This document shows positions 1 to 7,251 of a stretch of DNA of 7,635 nt, piece by piece. Location of the stretch: NCBI GenBank assembly GCA_018820745.1, contig JAHJNP010000163.1, positions 1-7,635 on the forward strand, given 5' to 3'. A program made the position numbers and the translations under genes. The notes beneath the pieces are model-generated. The model ran no database searches. It had not been told where the DNA came from and saw only the letters and a program-made list of their open reading frames with translations. Numbering within the stretch: position 1 is the stretch's first letter; the number at the start of each line of letters is the position of its first letter. The stretch is from Gammaproteobacteria bacterium (lineage in GTDB: Bacteria > Pseudomonadota > Gammaproteobacteria > Burkholderiales > Thiobacillaceae).

Positions 1-2
1 AG

Positions 3-386
3 CGGGTCGACGCCCATTTCGGCTGGGCGAAGAACATCGCCATCTACGACGTGTCGTCCGACGACTCGCGTTTCGTCGAGGCGATCCAGTTCGATGGCGA
101 CCTCGAGGAAGACGGCAACGAGGACAAGCTTGCGCCCAAGCTGGAGGCGATCAAGGACTGCGCCATTCTCTACGTGGCGGCGATCGGCGGTTCGGGCGCG
201 GCGCGCGTGGTGGCCAGCAAGATCCACCCGATCAAGGTGCAGGAGCCGGAAGCGATCGACGACATTCTGGTGAAGCTGCAAGGCGTGCTGAAGGGAACGC
301 CGCCGCCCTGGCTGCGCAAGGCGATCGAGAAGGGCCAGGAAAAGACATTCGATTTTGACGAAGAAGAGGTTGAACAAAATGCTTAG
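3..386 (+). CDS. nifX: NifX, FeMo-cofactor carrier protein (3' part)
   Basis: This is the C-terminal 127 residues of NifX, cut at its 5' end by the window edge. NifX is a small cytoplasmic protein of the NifX/NifB-C-terminal/NafY fold family that binds NifB-co and the VK-cluster during FeMo-co assembly on NifEN. The reading frame is open from base 3 and begins with [17 protein letters not shown], the typical NifX segment in which the conserved His follows VDAHFG. The family core ends in [17 protein letters not shown], followed by the usual PPPWLRKAI tail and an acidic end ([10 protein letters not shown]). The stop codon (384-386) overlaps the next start codon, so translation of the two genes is probably coupled. 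The true start lies upstream of the window; a GTG at 51 is internal and not the start. Identification is by recognition of the family sequence. Confidence 0.95.
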   Translation, partial: RVDAHFGWAKNIAIYDVSSDDSRFVEAIQFDGDLEEDGNEDKLAPKLEAIKDCAILYVAAIGGSGAARVVASKIHPIKVQEPEAIDDILVKLQGVLKGTPPPWLRKAIEKGQEKTFDFDEEEVEQNA

Positions 387-852
387 TGCCGAAGCCACCG
401 TTACCGCTGCCGATCCGATGCAGTCGGCGTTCATGAAAGAGCTGATCAAGCAGTGGCGCGCCCAGGACGCTCACGGCGCGTGGGAGCGCAAGACCGACGC
501 CAATCTGCTGGAGCCCTACATCATCACCAAAGAGCAGCGCAGGCAATTGCCGATCATCGGCGACCCCGATCCGGAAACCCTGTGGCGGATGGAGTTGTAC
601 TACAACGCCATCGGGCTGGCCATCGAGCGGCAGACCGGCGTCATGGTGACGCCGATGATGAAAATGTCCCACGAGGGCTTCGGCCGCATGGTGCTGCTGG
701 CCGGGCGCCTGATCGCGGTCAACAAACAATTGCGCGACGTCAACCGCTTCGGATTCGAGAGCATGGAAAAGCTCGCTGAAGAAGGGGAAAAGCAGGTTGC
801 GGCAGGCGTCAGTATGGTGAATCAATTTCCCGACGCGGCCAGGTATGAATAA
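379..852 (+). CDS. NifX-associated nitrogen fixation protein (DUF269)
   Basis: A 157-residue protein of the DUF269 / NifX-associated family, found almost only in nif clusters directly after nifX (Azotobacter ORF5 type). Its exact biochemical role is not established; a part in FeMo-co synthesis or holding is inferred from gene order. Family features visible are the N-terminal [13 protein letters not shown] helix (residues 18-30), [14 protein letters not shown] (35-48), the [19 protein letters not shown] core (61-79), and a [15 protein letters not shown] segment (100-114) before NRFGFE. Length fits the family. I chose ATG at 379 because AAGAGG (364-369) lies 9 bases upstream and the ATG overlaps the nifX stop in an ATGCTTAG arrangement. 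A TTG at 355 in the same frame would add eight residues but has no better ribosome binding site. Downstream, an inserted element separates it from the next nif gene. Confidence 0.93.
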   Translation: MLSAEATVTAADPMQSAFMKELIKQWRAQDAHGAWERKTDANLLEPYIITKEQRRQLPIIGDPDPETLWRMELYYNAIGLAIERQTGVMVTPMMKMSHEGFGRMVLLAGRLIAVNKQLRDVNRFGFESMEKLAEEGEKQVAAGVSMVNQFPDAARYE

Positions 853-953
853 GCCGCGTTGGTGCACGGCGAGTGGGCGTATGTGAATCCAAACCGGGTT
901 CAGGACGCCGAATGAATTAGGGCGTGTTAACACTAATTTCACGCCCGCGACGA

Positions 954-1045
954 GGCCGATTCGGGATGCAGGCCGCGAAGCGAGACGCGCCGCAGTGTCG
1001 TTCACTGCAAGCGGCTTGCGACAAAGGGATGCGCCCGAATCAGCC
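954..1045. repeat. Left internal hairpin lobe of the MITE-like element
   Basis: Bases 954-965 pair with 1034-1045 at 11 of 12 positions (core GATTCGGG with CCCGAATC). At the apex GCAGTG (992-997) pairs with CACTGC (1003-1008) around a five-base loop. The sequence between is only partly complementary. The lobe is non-coding and lies wholly inside the terminal repeats. Confidence 0.7.
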
Positions 1046-1056
1046 CGTCCCTCCGG

Positions 1057-1155
1057 GTTGCCGCGAGAAAGCGCATCTGCGGCGTTGCGTCGCTTGGCAA
1101 GGGATGGCCCTTGCCGGCGCGACGCGCCTAGCAGCCATCGCTTTCTCGCGGCAAC
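1057..1155. repeat. Right internal hairpin lobe of the MITE-like element
   Basis: A 99-base near-continuous hairpin. The base is a perfect 17-bp stem (1057-1073 with 1139-1155). It continues as CTGC/GCAG (1077-1080 with 1131-1134), GCGTCGC/GCGACGC (1087-1093 with 1119-1125) and a terminal perfect 8-bp stem GGCAAGGG/CCCTTGCC (1096-1103 with 1108-1115) closed by the loop ATGG. In the operon transcript this would be a very stable RNA structure just upstream of the DUF683 gene. It has no following T-run, so it is not an obvious intrinsic terminator. Confidence 0.8.
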
Positions 1156-1186
1156 GCGGGTGCGAAATTAGTGTTAACACGCCCTA

Positions 1187-1192
1187 AAGGAG
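1187..1192 (+). promoter_or_regulatory. Ribosome binding site touching the MITE right end
   Basis: AAGGAG lies six bases before the ATG at 1199. Its first A is the last base of the perfect terminal repeat, so the element ends exactly where the Shine-Dalgarno sequence begins. It supports 1199 as a working start for the DUF683 gene. Confidence 0.75.
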
Positions 1193-1198
1193 CAAATC

Positions 1199-1519
1199 AT
1201 GGCTGTAATTCTTGAACGCGGAATGGAAGTCGACGTACCCCATTGGATCGACATTATCGAAAACGAAGATTTCGAGCAGTATTTGGCCGGGATCGTGGCG
1301 AAGTCTGAAGGGAAGGACAACATGGAAGACAAGGAAACCCTCAAGGCAGAGGTGAAGAAACTCAATGCACGCGCCATGGAGGCGCGCATGGCGCTGCACG
1401 ACCTGTCGGAGGAACTGCCCGCCGGGCTGGAGACGGTGATGGACGTCGCCCAGAAAACGGTCATCGCTTTCCAGAGTCTGGATGCGGCGCGCAAGAAGCT
1501 CGCCGCCGCCACGTCGTGA
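1199..1519 (+). CDS. NifX-associated small protein, DUF683 / CCE_0567 type, with N-terminal extension
   Basis: A 106-residue protein whose C-terminal 65 residues (from Met42) match the DUF683 / CCE_0567 family, small helical metal-binding proteins coded in nif clusters beside the DUF269 gene. The family signature is visible as LKAEVKKLNARAMEARMALHDLSEELP (residues 48-74), then VAQKTVIAFQSLDAARKKL. Their function is unknown beyond nif association. Residues 1-41 (beginning MAVILERGMEVDVPHWIDII) are outside the family core and acidic with several aromatics. Two starts are plausible. ATG 1199 has AAGGAG six bases upstream. ATG 1322 has an AGGGAAGG stretch ending five bases upstream and would give the usual family length of about 65-75 residues. 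I list the long form because it has the better ribosome binding site and an unbroken frame. The gene follows the MITE-like element and precedes fdxB by eight bases. Confidence 0.85.
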   Translation: MAVILERGMEVDVPHWIDIIENEDFEQYLAGIVAKSEGKDNMEDKETLKAEVKKLNARAMEARMALHDLSEELPAGLETVMDVAQKTVIAFQSLDAARKKLAAATS

Positions 1520-1527
1520 GGTGAACC

Positions 1528-1845
1528 ATGGGCAATCCGGTCACTATCACCCTGCCCGACGGGCGGAGCTGGACGCCGAAGTTCGTCCACGCCATCAACG
1601 AAGAGAAGTGCATCGGCTGCGGCCGCTGTTTCCGGGTGTGCGGGCGCGACGTGCTGCAACTCAAGGGCGTGAACGAGGACGGCGAATATGTCGAGGTCGC
1701 CCTGGACGACGATGACGATGACGAAGGCGAATACGAGAAGAAGGTCATGACCATCGCCAACCAGATGAACTGCGTCGGCTGCGAGGCGTGCGCCAAGATC
1801 TGCCCGAAGAAGTGCTATGACCACGAAGTGATGGAGGCGGGCTGA
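1528..1845 (+). CDS. fdxB: Nif-specific ferredoxin III (2[4Fe-4S])
   Basis: A 105-residue cytoplasmic bacterial-type ferredoxin of the FdxB / nif ferredoxin III family, thought to supply electrons for nitrogenase cofactor assembly or nitrogenase itself. The N-terminus carries the family segment [18 protein letters not shown]. Cluster motif 1 is [12 protein letters not shown] (Cys28, 31, 34, 38), with Gly rather than Pro after the fourth Cys, as is usual in this family. Cluster motif 2 is [12 protein letters not shown] (Cys82, 85, 88, 92), followed by an extra Cys96 in PKKC. Between the motifs lies a run of six aspartates and further acids (residues 60-70, [11 protein letters not shown]), an acidic linker common in FdxB proteins. 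The start is preceded by GAGGTG at 1518-1523, overlapping the previous stop, so it is translated in the same operon. The nifQ start lies one base after its stop. Confidence 0.95.
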   Translation: MGNPVTITLPDGRSWTPKFVHAINEEKCIGCGRCFRVCGRDVLQLKGVNEDGEYVEVALDDDDDDEGEYEKKVMTIANQMNCVGCEACAKICPKKCYDHEVMEAG

Positions 1846-1846
1846 C

Positions 1847-2491
1847 ATGCGTCGCGGCATGCTCGATTACGACGCGCTGATGCACCATGCGCGCAACCCC
1901 GACGACGTGCTCGCACAAACGTTCGCGCGTGTCATGGTGGCGGTGGCGCGCGGTACGCTCGCCGCGCCCGGCATCGGCATGGGTCTGGATCGCACGCGCT
2001 TCGGCGCGCTGGTGGCATGCTACTTTCCCGGTGCGGACGTGCAGTTGTTCGGCACACGCTGCGATCCCGCCGCACCCTGCGCCGACTGCACGCCGGTGCC
2101 CTCGGACGAGTTCGACGATTTAGTGCAGCTGCTGCTGGAACATCGCAGCGACGATGCCGAGCAGACCGAGTGGCTGGCCTACGCCGTCGCCAGCGGCTGC
2201 ATGGGCGGCGACCATCTTTATCAGGACATGGGTCTGCCCGACCGCCAGGCCTTGTCGGATATGATGGCGCGGCACTTCGGCACGCTGACGGCGAAGAACA
2301 GCGCCAACATGAAGTGGAAGAAATTTCTCTACAAGCAGTTGTGCGACCGCGCCGAGGTGCGCGCCTGCAGCGCGCCCTCGTGCCAGGTGTGCGCCGACTA
2401 CCAGAAGTGCTTCGGCCCCGAGGACGACTCCGGGCTGGGCGCCTTGGCGGTGGCCAGCGGCAGGGCGGCCCGTGAAACGCAGCCTGTCTGA
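1847..2491 (+). CDS. nifQ: NifQ, molybdenum donor for FeMo-co synthesis
   Basis: A 214-residue cytoplasmic protein of the NifQ family, which carries a [Mo-Fe-S] cluster and delivers molybdenum to NifEN/NifH for FeMo-co assembly. The diagnostic C-terminal Cys motif C-x4-C-x2-C-x5-C is intact (Cys174, 179, 182, 188: CSAPSCQVCADYQKC). Other family segments seen are the HLYQDMGLPDR region (123-133), the NMKWKKFLYKQLC stretch (154-166), and an additional Cys group RCDPAAPCADC (71-81) in the N-terminal half. The start ATG follows the fdxB stop by one base, with GGAGG (1834-1838) about eight bases upstream. An in-frame ATG at 1859 would drop only four residues and cannot be excluded. It is the last nif gene here, followed after 67 bases by modABC, which fits its role in molybdenum handling. 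Confidence 0.95.
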   Translation: MRRGMLDYDALMHHARNPDDVLAQTFARVMVAVARGTLAAPGIGMGLDRTRFGALVACYFPGADVQLFGTRCDPAAPCADCTPVPSDEFDDLVQLLLEHRSDDAEQTEWLAYAVASGCMGGDHLYQDMGLPDRQALSDMMARHFGTLTAKNSANMKWKKFLYKQLCDRAEVRACSAPSCQVCADYQKCFGPEDDSGLGALAVASGRAARETQPV

Positions 2492-2510
2492 GGCCGCTTT
2501 CCGCAGGGCC

Positions 2511-2525
2511 TATATGATTCATAGT
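2511..2525 (+). promoter_or_regulatory. Possible -10 element / CTAT-type inverted repeat upstream of modA
   Basis: In the 67-base nifQ-modA gap there is an AT-rich patch reading TATATGATTCATAG in otherwise GC-rich DNA. It contains TATGAT (2513-2518), which is close to a sigma-70 -10 hexamer, and with the preceding C forms CTAT-N7-ATAG. No good -35 hexamer is found 16-18 bases upstream, and the match to the known ModE operator (TATA-rich halves of a longer palindrome) is poor. modABC may therefore have its own promoter or simply continue from the nif transcript. Confidence 0.25.
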
Positions 2526-2537
2526 CACCGAAGGTAA

Positions 2538-3305
<768 letters not shown>

Positions 3306-3315
3306 TCAAGAGATG

Positions 3316-3345
3316 CGATGTTGAGTGACACGATATTGAGCGATA
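3316..3345 (+). repeat. Two-copy 15-bp tandem repeat at the modB start
   Basis: Bases 3316-3330 and 3331-3345 match at 12 of 15 positions (CGATGTTGAGTGACA and CGATATTGAGCGATA). The first copy includes the modB start codon. The duplicated part adds five residues (LSDTI) ahead of the first membrane segment and keeps the frame. Confidence 0.65.
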
Positions 3346-4007
3346 CGGCGCTCTCCGCCATCTGGCTGACCGTGCGCCTCGCCACAGTCACCACCTTGCT
3401 GCTGTTTCTCATCGGCACGCCCATCGCCTGGTGGCTGGCGCGCACCCGCTGCTGGCTGAAGGCGCCGGTCGGCGCCATGGTGGCCTTGCCGCTAGTGCTG
3501 CCGCCGACGGTGATCGGCTTCTATCTGCTTGTAGTCATGGGGCCGCAGGGGCCGATCGGCCAGCTCACCCAGGCGCTGGGCCTGGGCGTGCTGCCGTTCA
3601 CCTTCTGGGGCTTGGTCGTCGGCTCGGTGCTGTATTCCATGCCCTTCGTGGTGCAGCCGCTGCAGAACGCCTTTGACGCAATCGGCGAACGGCCGCTGGA
3701 AGCGGCGGCCACCCTGCGCGCCGGGCCGTGGGACACCTTCTTCAGCGTGGTGCTGCCGCTGGCGCGGCCGGGCTTCATCACCGCCGGCATCCTCGGCTTT
3801 GCGCACACCGTAGGCGAGTTCGGCGTGGTGCTCATGATCGGCGGCAACATCCCGGACAAGACGCGGGTCGTGTCGGTGCAGATATACGACCACGTCGAAG
3901 CGCTGGAATACGCTCAGGCGCACTGGCTGTCGGCGGGCATGCTGGCGTTCTCCTTCGTGGTGCTGCTGCTTCTCTACCTCTTCAATCCGAACGGGCGGCG
4001 GCGATGA
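3318..4007 (+). CDS. modB: ModB, molybdate ABC transporter permease
   Basis: A 229-residue inner-membrane permease, forming the homodimeric channel through which molybdate passes from ModA to the cytoplasm. About five hydrophobic segments are visible: near residues 14-40, 50-75, 92-118, 150-176 and 204-222. The cytoplasmic EAA coupling loop that contacts ModC is [20 protein letters not shown] (128-147). The segment [20 protein letters not shown] (160-179) is characteristic of ModB/CysT-type permeases. The start ATG has only a weak AGAG (3309-3312) upstream. The N-terminus contains a short duplication ([12 protein letters not shown]) coded by a 15-bp near-repeat. The last bases overlap the modC start (ATGA). 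Confidence 0.95.
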   Translation: MLSDTILSDTALSAIWLTVRLATVTTLLLFLIGTPIAWWLARTRCWLKAPVGAMVALPLVLPPTVIGFYLLVVMGPQGPIGQLTQALGLGVLPFTFWGLVVGSVLYSMPFVVQPLQNAFDAIGERPLEAAATLRAGPWDTFFSVVLPLARPGFITAGILGFAHTVGEFGVVLMIGGNIPDKTRVVSVQIYDHVEALEYAQAHWLSAGMLAFSFVVLLLLYLFNPNGRRR

Positions 4008-5092
4008 GCGTGGCCGGCACCATCCGGGCGCGCTTCCGCGTCGCGCATCCCGGCTTCGCGCTCGACGTGGACCTGCAGCTGCCCGGGCGCGGCGTCAGCG
4101 CCCTGTTCGGCGCGTCGGGTTCCGGCAAGACCACCTGCCTGCGCGCCATCGCCGGTCTGGAGCACGCGCCGGGTGGCTATCTCAGTGTGAACGGCGAAGT
4201 CTGGCAGGACGACAGCCGCGGCGTGTTCCTGCCGACGCACCAGCGCCCGCTGGGCTATGTGTTCCAGGAAGCCAGCCTGTTTCCGCATCTCTCCATCCGC
4301 CGCAATCTGGAATACGGCATGCGGCGGGTGCCGGCGGCCGCGCGCCGCGTGTCGCTGGACCAGGCAGTGGAACTGCTGGGCATCGCGCCGCTGCTCGACC
4401 GCATGCCGGACAGGCTCTCCGGCGGCGAAAAGCAGCGCGTCGCCATCGCCCGCGCGCTCGCCACCAGCCCGCGCATCCTGCTGATGGACGAACCGCTGGC
4501 CGCACTCGACCTGAAACGCAAGAATGAAATCCTGCCCTATCTGGAACGCCTGCACGGCGAACTCGACATCCCCGTTCTATATGTCAGCCACGCCCCCGAC
4601 GAAGTCGCGCGTCTGGCCGATCACCTGGTGGTATTGGAACAGGGCCGCGCGCTCGCCAGCGGCCCCTTGGGCGAGACCCTGGCGCGGCTCGATCTGCCGA
4701 TCCGCCTGGGCGAAGACGCCGGGGTTGTGCTGGAGGGGGAGATCGCCGAAATCGACGCCGACTGGCATCTCGCCCGCGTCGCCTTCGCCGGCGGCAGCCT
4801 GTGGGTGCGCGACAGCAGCGTGCCGGTGGGCCAGCACGTGCGCGTGCGCATCCTGGCGCGCGACGTCAGCATCGCCCAGGACGCTCACACCGACAGCAGC
4901 ATCCTCAACATCCTCCCCGCCTGCGTCGAGCAACTGGCGGACGATACCCACCCGGCGCTGGCGCTGGTGCGGCTGAATGCCGGTGGCGCCCCGCTGGTTG
5001 CGCGCATCACGCGGCGCTCCGCCGCCAGGCTGCAACTACATCCGGGTCAGGCCGTGTGGGCGCAGATCAAGGCGGTGGCGCTGGTAGGGTAA
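4004..5092 (+). CDS. modC: ModC, molybdate ABC transporter ATP-binding protein with Mop domain
   Basis: A 362-residue cytoplasmic ABC ATPase that powers the ModB channel. All nucleotide-site motifs are intact: Walker [10 protein letters not shown] (36-44), Q-loop Gln88 in [11 protein letters not shown], signature [15 protein letters not shown] (138-152), Walker B ILLMDEP (158-164), D-loop ALD, and H-loop His196 in YVSHAPDEV. The C-terminal third is a TOBE/Mop regulatory domain; [14 protein letters not shown] (295-308) is the Mop-type sequence that binds oxyanion and gives feedback inhibition in some ModC proteins. The start ATG at 4004 overlaps the modB stop by four bases (ATGA), typical of coupled translation. 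The frame is open further upstream inside modB, but that part is a shadow and has no ABC sequence. No intrinsic terminator with a T-run directly follows; the next feature is an inverted-repeat element. Confidence 0.96.
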   Translation: MSVAGTIRARFRVAHPGFALDVDLQLPGRGVSALFGASGSGKTTCLRAIAGLEHAPGGYLSVNGEVWQDDSRGVFLPTHQRPLGYVFQEASLFPHLSIRRNLEYGMRRVPAAARRVSLDQAVELLGIAPLLDRMPDRLSGGEKQRVAIARALATSPRILLMDEPLAALDLKRKNEILPYLERLHGELDIPVLYVSHAPDEVARLADHLVVLEQGRALASGPLGETLARLDLPIRLGEDAGVVLEGEIAEIDADWHLARVAFAGGSLWVRDSSVPVGQHVRVRILARDVSIAQDAHTDSSILNILPACVEQLADDTHPALALVRLNAGGAPLVARITRRSAARLQLHPGQAVWAQIKAVALVG

Positions 5093-5114
5093 AAGCTCGA
5101 TTCCGCGCGCGGCT

Positions 5115-5277
5115 AGTGTCGTGAATCATAAATAGCGGGACAAGATAAAACGGATGGATTTTTTCGCAGGGCAAGGCGCGAGGAGGCGACATAGCGGGCT
5201 CTATGGCAACGACGAGCAACGCCGCCATGCGGAAAAAGACGCCGTTTTATGTTTCGATATTTAAGATTCACGACACT
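5115..5277. mobile_element. Second MITE-like inverted-repeat element at the modC/helicase junction
   Basis: A 163-bp imperfect palindrome. The terminal repeats 5115-5134 and 5258-5277 match at 19 of 20 positions (outer sequence AGTGTCGTGAATC). Inner complementary blocks continue inwards: ATAAAACGG (5145-5153) with CCGTTTTAT (5242-5250), and 5159-5168 with 5228-5237 (9 of 10, T-rich and A-rich). At the centre CATAG pairs with CTATG around six bases. It contains no convincing gene. It is unrelated in sequence to the element at 917-1187. No target duplication is visible in the few bases outside the ends. The right repeat runs into the 3' end of the minus-strand helicase gene and supplies its stop codon. 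As a transcript in either direction it would be a long hairpin with T-rich arms, so it may also stop convergent transcription; that is inference. Confidence 0.8.
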
Positions 5278-6916
5278 CGTCACCGAGCCGTCCCAGCATT
5301 GCAGCCGCCGCCCGTTCCGACACTACCAGCACCAGTTTCATGGTCGCCCGCGTCATCCCCACGAACAGCTTCCGCAACGCCGCTTCGTCGAGTTCCTCGA
5401 AGTCGATCTCGGTGAAGACGATGCACGGAGCGGACTGGCCCTTGAAGCGGTGGACGGAGTCGATGAGGAGATCGCCTTCGGAATAGACCGGGCTGCCCAA
5501 GAGGTCGTAGCGGCCGGTGAAGGCCTTGAGGGGATGCGGCCCCAGTTTGTCGAGCGGGGCGAAGCGGGAGTGCTCGCGGCCGCGGTAAGTGACGACCGCG
5601 ATGCTGTCCTTCTTGAAGCCGGCGCCGAGGCCGCGGGTGATGGCGGTCTTGGTCTTGTCCATCAGTTCGGCGTGGCTGGCGTAGGTGAGGATTTCGACGT
5701 CTGAACCGTCGAGCGGGCTGCCGGATTCGATGGGCTGCGCCGGCCCGACCAGACGCTGCAGGTAAGCCAGGATGTCGCGCGGCGTACGGTAGTTGGTCTG
5801 CGCGCGCAGGACGACCCAGGCGGGCAGTTCGACCGGGGGGCGGCCGTACAGGTTCTGCATCGGGTCTTCCAGCCACCAGGCGCGTCCGGCGGGGCGCAGG
5901 AGCTTCATCAGGTTGTCGCGCCAAGCGGGCTGGAAATCCTGGCCTTCGTCGATGACGAGTTCGTCGAACTGCCAGCCGGCGTCGGGCTGGTAGTCGGCGA
6001 TGAAGGTTTCCAGCGCCTCGAAGGCGCCGGGCCGGGTGAAATCGGGTACCTGGCCGGTCGAGCGCAGGATGCGGTCGCACAGCTGGTGGTAGGTGGCGAC
6101 CGAGGCGCCGGCGGGGGCGATCAGCGCGACATGGTCGGCCAGCGGGCGGTTGTAGCAGACGTAGAGCGGGCGTCGGCCGGCGTTCACCGCATCCTGCAGC
6201 ACGTTGAGCGCGAGCTGGGTCTTGCCGGAGCCGGCGGTGCCGATCACGCGCAGGCGGAACGGTTCGCATTCGATGTTGCGCGCCCATTCGGTGAGGCCGC
6301 CGGAGAGCCGGGTATAGAGGGTGCGCGCCTGGCCGATCACGGTGGCGACGTCGGGCACCAGCCGCAGTTCGTTGCGCAGGAAGCGGTGGATCTCTGCGGC
6401 AAGCGGCCGCGCCGGGTCGTGCTCGGGCAGCAGGCTGCGGATGGTGTGGATCAGCTGTTCGCGGTGGCTGGCATCGATGATGCGCGCAGGGTCGATGCCG
6501 GCGGTGCCGGGCTGCCTGACGGTGTAGTCGGGGCAGTAGAGCAGGCTGTCGAGCAGCGGCTTTTCAGCGGGGCAGTATTGATGGAGACGCTTGCGCATGG
6601 CCTCGACGGAGCGGGCCATCTGCACCGGCACGCGCTTTTCCTTCTTGTCGTACTGCTTGACCAGCCCCTCCGGCGTCTCGGTGAGATAGCCGGACTTCTG
6701 CTCGATCAGCAGCAGGTTGCCCGCCGGATTGACGATGGCGAAGTCGATCTCGCCCACCAGCGCGTGGCCCTGGCTGACGCGCGTCCAGTGCACGCCGTGG
6801 TAGACGGTATAGGCATCGGGCAGGCCGCTGGCGAGCAGCGCCAGGGTCTCGATCTCGCGCTGTACCGCACCTGTGGCCGGCAGCGCCTGCCAGCCTTCCG
6901 GGATGATGTGTGCCAT
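5261..6916 (-). CDS. NERD nuclease-domain / UvrD-like SF1 helicase fusion protein
   Basis: A 551-residue protein joining an N-terminal NERD (nuclease-related) domain to a superfamily 1 helicase. The NERD part shows the PD-(D/E)xK-like core GEID (55-58, Asp58) and LLLIEQKSG (68-76, Glu72-x-Lys74), so the nuclease site looks intact. Helicase motifs in order: Walker A GTAGSGKT (226-233), Walker B LVIDEGQDF (320-328), LEDPMQNLYG (349-358, motif III region), TNYRTPRD (374-381, motif IV), DSVHRFKGQSAP (486-497, motif V), and KLFVGMTRA (516-524, motif VI). It probably acts on DNA in repair or in defence against foreign DNA; the substrate is unknown. The start MAHIIPEGW is family-like, but no strong ribosome binding site precedes it. 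The last residues (CRES) and the stop come from the inverted repeat of the adjacent element, so the C-terminal tail may be altered. It has no partner gene in the window and converges on modC. Confidence 0.9.
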   Translation of the reverse strand: MAHIIPEGWQALPATGAVQREIETLALLASGLPDAYTVYHGVHWTRVSQGHALVGEIDFAIVNPAGNLLLIEQKSGYLTETPEGLVKQYDKKEKRVPVQMARSVEAMRKRLHQYCPAEKPLLDSLLYCPDYTVRQPGTAGIDPARIIDASHREQLIHTIRSLLPEHDPARPLAAEIHRFLRNELRLVPDVATVIGQARTLYTRLSGGLTEWARNIECEPFRLRVIGTAGSGKTQLALNVLQDAVNAGRRPLYVCYNRPLADHVALIAPAGASVATYHQLCDRILRSTGQVPDFTRPGAFEALETFIADYQPDAGWQFDELVIDEGQDFQPAWRDNLMKLLRPAGRAWWLEDPMQNLYGRPPVELPAWVVLRAQTNYRTPRDILAYLQRLVGPAQPIESGSPLDGSDVEILTYASHAELMDKTKTAITRGLGAGFKKDSIAVVTYRGREHSRFAPLDKLGPHPLKAFTGRYDLLGSPVYSEGDLLIDSVHRFKGQSAPCIVFTEIDFEELDEAALRKLFVGMTRATMKLVLVVSERAAAAMLGRLGDECRES

Positions 6917-7182
<266 letters not shown>

Positions 7183-7193
7183 AGGCAGATGGC

Positions 7194-7214
7194 GGGTTCA
7201 GGTGTGCCGAACCC
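7194..7214. other. Small stem-loop between ispB and tRNA-Pro
   Basis: GGGTTC (7194-7199) pairs with GAACCC (7209-7214); a bulged A and two further G-C pairs close a four-base loop. On the minus strand, where ispB and the tRNA are transcribed, no T-run follows, so it is not a classical terminator. It could be a processing or pausing structure ahead of the tRNA, or chance. Confidence 0.4.
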
Positions 7215-7251
7215 ATTTTGAAGAACTACCGGGAAATCAAAAACGGTGCGG

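Larger units (their letters stand above)
917..1187. mobile_element. MITE-like element with long terminal inverted repeats, inserted in the nif operon
   Basis: A non-coding block of 271 bp bounded by inverted repeats. The outer 24 bases (917-940 and 1164-1187) are perfect reverse complements, and the match continues imperfectly to 949/1155 (two mismatches in the next nine). Each repeat contains the palindrome GTGTTAACAC (924-933; 1171-1180). A TA dinucleotide lies just outside the GGGCGTG ends (918-919 and 1185-1186), which would fit a TA target duplication around a 265-bp body; the palindromic context makes this uncertain. The inside has no transposase and folds into two hairpin lobes (954-1045 and 1057-1155). 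TA-flanked GGGC ends would suit IS5- or IS630-family relatives moved in trans, but that assignment is inference. The element splits the DUF269 and DUF683 genes, which are neighbours in other nif clusters, without disrupting either. Confidence 0.85.

Noticed and set aside
862..915. Short GTG-started frame of 17 codons between the DUF269 gene and the MITE
   Set aside because: Too short, with no ribosome binding site and no recognised product; likely chance.
924..1187. Open frame of 87 codons inside the MITE-like element
   Set aside because: No resemblance to a transposase, no ribosome binding site, and it runs through both terminal repeats and hairpins.
1699..1740. Run of aspartate codons in fdxB as a repeat expansion
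   Set aside because: An acidic linker between the two cluster motifs is common in FdxB proteins, and the codons are mixed GAC/GAT.
3728..4003. Upstream extension of the modC frame
   Set aside because: It translates modB out of frame; ABC-protein sequence begins only at the ATG at 4004, which overlaps the modB stop.
5103..5112. CCGCGCGCGG palindrome after modC as a terminator
   Set aside because: There is no loop and no T-run follows; it is simple GC-rich self-complementarity.
5280..6287. Arg-rich minus-strand frame of 335 codons within the helicase gene
   Set aside because: Shadow of the helicase in another frame; no domain is recognisable, while the helicase frame carries all motifs.
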